This document shows positions 16,215 to 21,507 of a stretch of 21,507 nucleotides of DNA, piece by piece. The position numbers were made by a program, and so were the translations under genes. This DNA comes from CAIWAH01 sp043755815 (lineage in GTDB: Bacteria > Verrucomicrobiota > Verrucomicrobiia > Limisphaerales > UBA9464). Each line of letters begins with the position of its first letter. The stretch's first letter is position 1. The notes beneath the pieces were generated by a model. The model was not told the DNA's origin. It searched no databases and worked only from the letters and a program-made list of their open reading frames with translations. Where the stretch lies: positions 1 through 21,507 of the forward strand of contig JAYUSF010000109.1 of the NCBI GenBank assembly GCA_043755815.1, read 5' to 3'.

Positions 16215-17423
16215 TCAGCGGCGGTTGAGGATTTCGGTCAGGCGGCGGTAAGCTTCGATTGGGTTGCGGTCTTTCGGCGGCTGGGCGGCCTCCAGATTGA
16301 CGAGGTCCTGCATCGCGGCGACGCGCGGCTCCAAATCGGGGCGGGAACGCCCGACGGATTCGCGCCAGGCCGTGAAGCAGTGCCCGATCAGCTCGGTCGC
16401 CGGGACGGCGCGGCGCAGGAGATTGACGAAGCCGGTCGCGGAATCCTGCGCCGCCAACGTTTCCTCGCCGGCGGGCGTTGCGGCCAGCCGGGGCACCAGG
16501 CTGGTGGATTGCTGCCAGATGAACAGACCCGCCAAGATCAGCAGTCCGACGCCGAGGCCGTGCAATCGGTATCGCCGTGCCAAGGTCATGACGCCCGGGT
16601 TGAGTTCCGTGCCCAGGTGGGTCTCGTCAAACACCAGCCGCGTATTCGGCCCGGGCAGCCATGCGAGCAACGCCGGTTCGCGTTCGCCCCGCAGCGCCTC
16701 GTTGCTGTGGAACCGCGAGCCGGTCGCAACGATGAGCCAGCCCTTGCCCATGGCCCGCGCCGCCAAAACCGGTCCGTTGGTGTCGGCGTAAAGGGGTTGC
16801 CAGTCGGGGTCCAGGCCGGCGAGCCGGAGCGGGGATCGCCAGGCGAGTTCACGGGGCAGGTGGGCCGGTGCGGCCTCAGCCGCGGCAACCGGGGCGGACA
16901 TGGGGGATCCATTGGTGTCGGTCTGGGCCGGGGCCTGTGTGAAGCTGAAATGCCAGTGGTCGGCCAAGGTGAAGCGAGGGACGGTAAACGCGTTCGTGAC
17001 GCCCGGGAGGGGACGCTTCCGCGCAGCCCGGTTGGTGTTCGCAGCGGAGGAATATCCCGGGGTTGAGGAATCCTTCACGGTGACAACGACCCGTCCGCCC
17101 TGCACGATGAAATCGTCGAGTTCGGCGGCGGTTTTCGCGTTGAGCCAATCGTCATCGCCTGCGTCGCAACCGAGCAGAAACAGGGTCGTGTCTGCCCCGT
17201 TGCCGAGGCGATGGATCGGTTCCAGGAGCCGGCTCACCTTGCGGTCAGGCAGCAGGGCGAGACTGTCGTAATAGGCGCGCGCGCCCAGTGGATCGGCCCG
17301 GAACGACGAGCCCGGCGGATAGACATCGCCCGCACTGAACCGGAGATCGAACAGCCGCCAAAGCGCGGCGCCGAATCCCGCGACGGTCAGGGCGAGGGCG
17401 ATCAGGGGCAGGGTGCGTCTCAT
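16215..17423 (-). CDS. DUF4350 domain-containing membrane protein
   Basis: 402 residues. A signal-anchor helix spans about 4-22. The DUF4350 region follows, with YPPGSSFRADPLGARAYYDSL (35-55) and a flavodoxin/GATase-like segment TTLFLLGCD ... FIVQGGRVVVTV (79-116). A second transmembrane helix lies at about 287-303, leaving a C-terminal cytoplasmic tail of about 95 residues. DUF4350 proteins recur in MoxR-DUF58 operons. The large loop between the helices probably lies outside the cytoplasm. Its ATG overlaps the stop of the upstream DUF4129 gene by 4 bp (ATGA), with AGGAG 11 bp before it, which suggests translational coupling. Molecular function is not known. Confidence 0.88.
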   Translation of the reverse strand: MRRTLPLIALALTVAGFGAALWRLFDLRFSAGDVYPPGSSFRADPLGARAYYDSLALLPDRKVSRLLEPIHRLGNGADTTLFLLGCDAGDDDWLNAKTAAELDDFIVQGGRVVVTVKDSSTPGYSSAANTNRAARKRPLPGVTNAFTVPRFTLADHWHFSFTQAPAQTDTNGSPMSAPVAAAEAAPAHLPRELAWRSPLRLAGLDPDWQPLYADTNGPVLAARAMGKGWLIVATGSRFHSNEALRGEREPALLAWLPGPNTRLVFDETHLGTELNPGVMTLARRYRLHGLGVGLLILAGLFIWQQSTSLVPRLAATPAGEETLAAQDSATGFVNLLRRAVPATELIGHCFTAWRESVGRSRPDLEPRVAAMQDLVNLEAAQPPKDRNPIEAYRRLTEILNRR

Positions 17424-19060
17424 GCGCGGCGCAGCTCCTCGACCTGCGTCGCAAAGGCGAGGATGCCTTCGCCGGTGATTGCGTGGCTGCCATACCAGAC
17501 GCGATCAAATTCCCGCACGGCGCCGGCGAAGAGGATCGCCACCTCCGGCCGGGCCCGCGCGCGGCGTCGCAGTTCACCCTCGTAGTCACGGTTGGACTTG
17601 AACTTGGCGAGGCGGATGAATTCGCGCCGGGCGAGATGCGCGAGCGCCGCGAGGTAGAACGCGCGCAACGCCAGCCGGAGGTCGCCCTGATCCATCAACC
17701 GGTTGGCCAGAGTCAGCCAGCCGTCTTCCGGCAACTGGTCGGCGGCAACGAATTCGGCGCGAAGATCCGGCGTCGTCGGCGCGGCGGCGAGGGTCTGTTC
17801 GACCGGGGCGTTCGGCCGCCAGACGCGGTAGGCAAACCACGCGAGGAGTCCGGCGACCACGACCACCAGGAGCCACATCAGGAACTCGACGAGGGCTCCG
17901 ACGTTCAGCGAAAAATTCCCCGCCGGCGGGCGCGGACCCTTCTGGTTGCTGAAGACCTTCTCCAGCCAGTTGACGAAGGCTTTGACCGGCCCCCCGAGCC
18001 AGCGGACGAACCGGTCCATGGCCTGGCCAAGGTGTTTGAACTGCCGGTCGAGCCACGAAAGTTCGAGGTCGGTGCGGTTCAGTTGCCAGTCGCGGGGGGC
18101 GCGCCAGGTGAACTCGGGGCGGTCGAGCGTCTCGGTGATGGCCCGGTCGAGGCGGACCGTTTCCACGGAACCTTGCGGGATTGCCGGCCCAGCGGTTTCC
18201 GCGGCGGTGAGCGGCGAAACGGATTGAAAGGTCAGCCACAGGGCGGCCGCCAAGCTCAGCCGCCGCAGCGTCAGCAGCCGGGCGCGCAGGTCGTCGCCCG
18301 TGTGGCGGGCGAATCCGTGCAGGCAACGCAGGGCGTAAGCGGCTTTCACGAGCGGGTCGACGGCGAGGGTTCCGAGCGCCACCACCACGGCGAGATACGT
18401 CGTGTTCAGCAAGGCCCACGGGGTGAGCGTCAGCCGGCTTTCCAGGCCAAGCAGCATTTTGGCAAGGTGGGGCAGGGTGTAGAGCGCGATCGCGGCGTTG
18501 AGCGAGGCGACAAGCCAGGCTCCGGTCAGCAGGGAAAGCAACGTGTGGTTCGGACCGGGCCAGAGCAGGCATTGCTGCCACGAGAGCCGCAGGGTTTCGC
18601 CCGGACGCCCTCCGGCCCGGTCGGCCAGGACGGTGAGGTTCTGGCCCAGGGCAAACATCCAGCCAAAGGGCAGCGTGAGCAGCAGGGCGATGGGCAGGAC
18701 GAAAAGGAAGATGGGTTGCAGGGCTGCCTGTAGCAGCAGGACTCGCAGCCAGCGCCGCCAGGTCCAGGCGTCGTGGCTGGCGGCGGACGCCCGCGCCAGG
18801 AGGCGGGCGGCGAATACGGACTGGCAGGTCTTTAACCACACGAACAGCGCGGCCAGTCCCGCCGACGAGGTGAGCAGGTGCGTTTCGGCCAACGCCGCCC
18901 GGCTCATCTCCGCCCAAAAGAACAGCAGTCCGGCGACAAACGGCGCGGCCCCGGCGAACCAGATGCAGAAGTCCAGCGCCGGAGTGCGCCGGAGCAGATG
19001 CACGGCGCTCTCGATGAGATCGAGGGCGGGCACGGGCGGTTGTCGTTGGGGGGCGCGCAT
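17420..19060 (-). CDS. Polytopic membrane protein with C-terminal DUF4129 domain
   Basis: 546 residues from ATG 19060. The frame is open far upstream (to 20284), but that part is antisense-like sequence over other genes. The chosen ATG has GGAG eight bases before it, inside the last codons of the preceding gene. The N-terminal 290 residues are hydrophobic, with helices near 32-50, 67-85, 105-140 (probably two), 175-195, 218-238 and 268-285. A soluble stretch of about 105 residues rich in Trp, Arg and Asp follows, then another helix at 393-411. The DUF4129 domain is at about 450-540, with LRLALRAFYLAALAHLARRE and EFDRVWYGSHAITGEGI. DUF4129 typically accompanies MoxR/DUF58 genes. The N-terminal half is unassigned. 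Confidence 0.88.
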   Translation of the reverse strand: MRAPQRQPPVPALDLIESAVHLLRRTPALDFCIWFAGAAPFVAGLLFFWAEMSRAALAETHLLTSSAGLAALFVWLKTCQSVFAARLLARASAASHDAWTWRRWLRVLLLQAALQPIFLFVLPIALLLTLPFGWMFALGQNLTVLADRAGGRPGETLRLSWQQCLLWPGPNHTLLSLLTGAWLVASLNAAIALYTLPHLAKMLLGLESRLTLTPWALLNTTYLAVVVALGTLAVDPLVKAAYALRCLHGFARHTGDDLRARLLTLRRLSLAAALWLTFQSVSPLTAAETAGPAIPQGSVETVRLDRAITETLDRPEFTWRAPRDWQLNRTDLELSWLDRQFKHLGQAMDRFVRWLGGPVKAFVNWLEKVFSNQKGPRPPAGNFSLNVGALVEFLMWLLVVVVAGLLAWFAYRVWRPNAPVEQTLAAAPTTPDLRAEFVAADQLPEDGWLTLANRLMDQGDLRLALRAFYLAALAHLARREFIRLAKFKSNRDYEGELRRRARARPEVAILFAGAVREFDRVWYGSHAITGEGILAFATQVEELRRA

Positions 19061-19065
19061 CGGCT

Positions 19066-19383
19066 TCACTCCAGGGGAATCTGCTGCCAGATCGTGCCGT
19101 CGTGCCACGCTGACGGCAGCGAGAGCAACATCGTGCCCAGCGCATAGAAGAAGACCCAGGCAGTCAACAACCCGGCACCGGCCATTGCCGGATTTAACAG
19201 CCAGCCCAAGTTGAGGCGTTTGGGTTCCTTGGGGGCATTGAGGGCCGCGAGGCACGCGGAACAAAGCACGCGCCCCGCGTGTTCGGTGACGCACTCGCGA
19301 CAGAAGAACTGCCGGCACGCGGGACAGCGCGCCGCAGCTTCCCGCTCGACGTGATGAAGGCAGCGATGGGCGTGCAACGACAT
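19066..19383 (-). CDS. Small B-box-like zinc-binding single-TM protein
   Basis: 105 residues. Residues 8-44 hold eight evenly placed ligands: C8, H11, C20, C23, C28, C31, C41, C44, with spacing Cx2Hx8Cx2Cx4Cx2Cx9Cx2C, as expected for two zinc sites of a B-box type finger. A hydrophobic helix follows at about 66-88. The zinc module would sit at the cytoplasmic face. The same spacing occurs in the gene ending at 19933. It is 6 bp after the preceding gene and 5 bp before the DUF4129 gene, whose ribosome site lies within its final codons. The function is unknown; protein binding is more likely than nucleic-acid binding for this kind of finger. Confidence 0.82.
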   Translation of the reverse strand: MSLHAHRCLHHVEREAAARCPACRQFFCRECVTEHAGRVLCSACLAALNAPKEPKRLNLGWLLNPAMAGAGLLTAWVFFYALGTMLLSLPSAWHDGTIWQQIPLE

Positions 19384-19389
19384 GGCAGG

Positions 19390-19926
19390 TCAGGCGTCGG
19401 CCGGCGGAGAAGCGGCCTCTCTTGCCGGTTCGGTATCGGCTTCTTCTGCCGGTGGGATGGTATCGCGAATCAGGTCTGCCTGTGTGCTTTCGATCAACGG
19501 GGTGAGCCGGGCAAGTAAACGTTCGAAGTCGCCGAGGCGGGTTGCCACGGGCAGTTCGAGGCGTTGCACCGCTGTCTGGAGGGTCGTGCGGCAGGTGGAC
19601 CCCGAAGCGAGGTTCAGCAGGAGGGCGACCAACGGGAGGCTGGCCAGAACGGCGAAGACAATCCGGACCACCCCATCCACGTCGGGCGCGACCGCGGGAA
19701 TGCCCAGTCCGGCTACGAACACCGCGAGAACGGCGGAATACCAACCGCGGCGCGAAGTCCGCCGGACCACAAACCCCTGGATGTCGCGCAGGTAGAACCG
19801 GCGATACTCCTCGGTGAAGCCGTCGAACCGGACGAGCAACAGGTGATCCCCCGCGAGGTAGAGCCGGTTCCGCCGCGTCCAGCCGCGCAGTCCGCGTGGG
19901 TTTAGGGATTCGTAGTCGGTCTTCAT
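19390..19926 (-). CDS. Two-TM protein of unknown function
   Basis: 178 residues. The N-terminal 60 residues are soluble and read like a small beta-rich module (NRLYLAGDHLLLVRFDGFTEEYRRFYLRDIQGFVVRR), resembling the start of membrane-anchored PH-like domains. Helices follow at about 62-79 and 86-106. A soluble tail of about 70 residues ends in an acidic, Ala/Pro-rich stretch. It carries no zinc motif, unlike its neighbours. GGAAA lies directly before the ATG at 19926, which is 6 bp after the preceding stop. I do not recognise a family with certainty. Confidence 0.8.
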   Translation of the reverse strand: MKTDYESLNPRGLRGWTRRNRLYLAGDHLLLVRFDGFTEEYRRFYLRDIQGFVVRRTSRRGWYSAVLAVFVAGLGIPAVAPDVDGVVRIVFAVLASLPLVALLLNLASGSTCRTTLQTAVQRLELPVATRLGDFERLLARLTPLIESTQADLIRDTIPPAEEADTEPAREAASPPADA

Positions 19927-19932
19927 TTTCCG

Positions 19933-20511
19933 TCAGTTGAAGCTCCCGGAGACCAACGCGACCACGAATGCCGCACAGCCCACGATTTCCAGGAGCGCGA
20001 AAAGGACCGCGACGCCGAACCGCCATTTCGACGGCTCCACGAGGCCGCCGGGGGCGCGCCAGAACTTGACGGCCAGAATCAGCACCGCCGGAGCGGTCAG
20101 GACCGTGACCGGCCAAAAGAGCAGGGGCACCAGGGCGAGGTTTAGGCAGCGCGAATCCCAGCGGGCGCGGGAGGTTTCCAGTTGGGCCAGTTCGCCGGAC
20201 GAGCGGCCCAACGTGACGCAGTTTGGGCAGAGCTTCTGGCCGCGCACCTCGACTTCGCAGAGCGCGCAGATGAAGCGGCCGCACTGGTCGCAGGTCGCGT
20301 TGGCCCGCTTGGTCGCATGAAAGAAACAGGAGGCGTCACCAGCGATGACCACGGCTTCCGCCTCGGCCGCGATCGGCTGATGCTGCAGGGCCGGAAAGGC
20401 AATGGCCCGCAGCGGGGTCGTGCAGCCGGGGCAGGGGACGAACTCGTGCGGGCGAAGGTTGTCCACCGGCAAACTAACCTGGCACTTCGGACACTGGAGT
20501 TCCCTCACCAT
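19933..20511 (-). CDS. Zinc-ribbon and B-box-like membrane protein
   Basis: 192 residues from ATG 20511, 2 bp after the stop of the RDD gene; a longer open frame upstream overlaps that gene and is not used. An N-terminal zinc ribbon has C7/C10 and C27/C30. A second module has C62, H65, C74, C77, C82, C85, C95 and C98, with spacing identical to that in the 105-residue neighbour. Two hydrophobic segments follow, at about 125-148 and 165-189. The predicted layout puts both zinc modules on the cytoplasmic side. Function is unknown; its place at the head of a MoxR operon suggests an adaptor or docking role, which is inference. Confidence 0.83.
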   Translation of the reverse strand: MVRELQCPKCQVSLPVDNLRPHEFVPCPGCTTPLRAIAFPALQHQPIAAEAEAVVIAGDASCFFHATKRANATCDQCGRFICALCEVEVRGQKLCPNCVTLGRSSGELAQLETSRARWDSRCLNLALVPLLFWPVTVLTAPAVLILAVKFWRAPGGLVEPSKWRFGVAVLFALLEIVGCAAFVVALVSGSFN

Positions 20512-20513
20512 GA

Positions 20514-21308
20514 TCACATCTTCACGACGCGGGTGTTGCAGATGTGATCGTGCAGGGAACGCTTTTCCTTGTCGAAGAACGCAATGAGATAGCCGATGTA
20601 GCAGGCCAATCCGCTGAGGATTTCCGCAAAGGCCCGCCCGCAGGCCCGCCCATAGGTGACCTTGCCTCCGTCCGCCAAGACGATCTTCAGGCCCAGCGCC
20701 TTCTTCCCCAGCGTGTAGCCGTAACGGCCGACCAGAATGGTGTTGTAGAGCACGTAGGCCCCGTAAAAAAGCAACTGCATGAAGACTTGGAGCATCAGCA
20801 TGGACATCGACGCCCCGGCCGCGGGAACCATGCCGAAGGCGGTGACGCCGCCAACGAGGGCAATGAGGGCAAACATCGGCACCATGACGATGAGGCCGTC
20901 GATGAAATCCGCGACGAACCGCTGCCAGATGCTCGCGAAGACCAATTCGCCCGGCCGTTGAATGCCTTCGCGGATGCGCTGCAAATAGACCGGTTTGCAC
21001 GCCGAACACACGGTGTCGTTGCCGAAGCGGATCACCCCTTCGTCGGGATACAGCGCGCCGCACTCCCGGCACCGCACCTGGCCCGCGGGGGCGGCGGCCG
21101 CCTCAGATGCACCCGCGACCGTCGGGGCGGGCACTTCAGCCGTTGGATCCGGTGTCGGTCGCAGGGCGCTCCACGGCTGCCAGGCCGCCAAACCTTCACG
21201 CCAGACGAGCGTCGTGTCCGTGACGACGGCTTGGGCGACGAGGGCGTCGAATTGTTCCTGGGAGACCGGGCCCTTCTGTTCACCGGCGAGGGAGTAAAAC
21301 CAGTTCAT
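20514..21308 (-). CDS. GYF_2 / zinc-ribbon / RDD family membrane protein
   Basis: 264 residues from ATG 21308; the open frame continues to 21473 but that part is not conserved-looking. Residues 3-48 are a GYF_2 (DUF4339) domain: WFYSLAGEQKGPVSQEQFDAL ending WREGLAAWQPW. A zinc ribbon follows (C80/C83, C101/C104). The RDD domain begins at about 128 with QRFVADFIDGLIV. Helices lie near 137-158, 168-190 and 225-245, and GRYGYTLGKKALGLKIV is at 194-210. RDD proteins are small membrane proteins, some implicated in ion transport; GYF_2 is a peptide-binding-like module. It is the first gene of the eight-gene operon, and 199 bp of non-coding sequence precede it. Confidence 0.9.
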   Translation of the reverse strand: MNWFYSLAGEQKGPVSQEQFDALVAQAVVTDTTLVWREGLAAWQPWSALRPTPDPTAEVPAPTVAGASEAAAAPAGQVRCRECGALYPDEGVIRFGNDTVCSACKPVYLQRIREGIQRPGELVFASIWQRFVADFIDGLIVMVPMFALIALVGGVTAFGMVPAAGASMSMLMLQVFMQLLFYGAYVLYNTILVGRYGYTLGKKALGLKIVLADGGKVTYGRACGRAFAEILSGLACYIGYLIAFFDKEKRSLHDHICNTRVVKM

Positions 21309-21351
21309 GGGCACGAGGCGGGGTTGTTGTCTGCGAACAGTCTGGTTGGCG

Positions 21352-21368
21352 TTTCCCGTTCGGGGAAA
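21352..21368. other. Inverted repeat in the leader of the MoxR operon
   Basis: TTTCCC (21352-21357) and GGGAAA (21363-21368) flank five bases, 44-60 bp upstream of the first ATG of the operon. It could be a leader hairpin or an operator. No convincing promoter hexamers are visible nearby. Confidence 0.3.
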
Positions 21369-21435
21369 GCGAAATCCCACGTTGGCGCCGCGGGTGGTGG
21401 GGTTGCCTGAGCCGGAACGATGCCGTTGAAAGGAG

Positions 21436-21455
21436 CGCGGACGGTCACGTCCGCG
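21436..21455. repeat. REP-like palindrome
   Basis: CGCGGAC and GTCCGCG form a perfect seven-base stem around GGTCAC in the non-coding region upstream of the MoxR operon. GC-rich palindromes of this kind resemble dispersed extragenic repeats of verrucomicrobial genomes. No second copy occurs in the window, so repeat status is unproven. Confidence 0.35.
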
Positions 21456-21507
21456 AGTCTGCGCCGGAAGCAATCCCCAGCGCCGAACAGTTTCGTCGGG
21501 GCACTGT

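Noticed and set aside
19061..20284. Upstream extension of the DUF4129 frame to 954 codons
   Set aside because: The extension overlaps three genes with zinc or membrane features in another frame; ATG 19060 has a good ribosome site and begins the membrane protein.
20512..21072. Upstream extension of the 192-residue zinc protein
   Set aside because: It overlaps the RDD gene out of frame, and ATG 20511 directly follows the RDD stop.

Overview
The window is GC-rich, gene-dense bacterial chromosome. Protein style and gene content (a SigA-type sigma factor with a long basic N-terminal extension, a GH13 plus glycogen-debranching fusion, a MoxR/DUF58/DUF4129/DUF4350 operon carrying zinc-ribbon, GYF_2 and RDD membrane proteins, and an IS1634-type transposase remnant) fit Verrucomicrobiota, perhaps the Pedosphaerales/Limisphaerales side. 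This placement is inference from protein character; no rRNA or other decisive marker is present. I saw no tRNA, rRNA or CRISPR array.

Layout. Positions 2-76 hold the 3' end of a plus-strand gene that overlaps tail to tail with the next gene. From 61 to 12195 everything is on the minus strand, read right to left: an unusual Ser/Thr kinase-like protein (12195-11374), apt, xseB, dxs, a sigma-70 family factor, aroB, a very large alpha-amylase/amylo-1,6-glucosidase fusion, and a two-transmembrane SLATT-like protein that looks N-terminally truncated. Most of this is housekeeping: purine salvage, isoprenoid precursor synthesis, chorismate synthesis, transcription and glycogen turnover. A comF-family gene (12462-13247, plus) diverges from the kinase gene. 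It is followed by a decayed C-terminal fragment of an IS1634-type transposase (about 13330-13617, plus).

From 21308 down to 13801 there is one compact minus-strand eight-gene unit: GYF_2/zinc-ribbon/RDD membrane protein, zinc-ribbon plus B-box-like membrane protein, a two-TM protein, a small B-box-like single-TM protein, a polytopic DUF4129 protein, a DUF4350 protein, a MoxR AAA+ ATPase and a DUF58 protein. Four of the seven intergenic distances are 2-8 bp, one is 5 bp, and one is a 4-bp stop/start overlap; only MoxR to DUF58 has a longer gap (61 bp). The last four genes are the familiar MoxR-DUF58 set. The first four are a membrane module in which two proteins share an identical eight-ligand Cys/His spacing, and this is the most system-like novelty here.

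Other points of interest are the kinase-like protein, which lacks the ATP-anchoring lysine, the helix-C glutamate and the HRD arginine and is probably a pseudokinase; the truncated SLOG-SLATT type effector directly behind the debranching enzyme stop codon; and several perfect palindromes in promoter-side gaps. No gene-free stretch exceeds about 280 bp.
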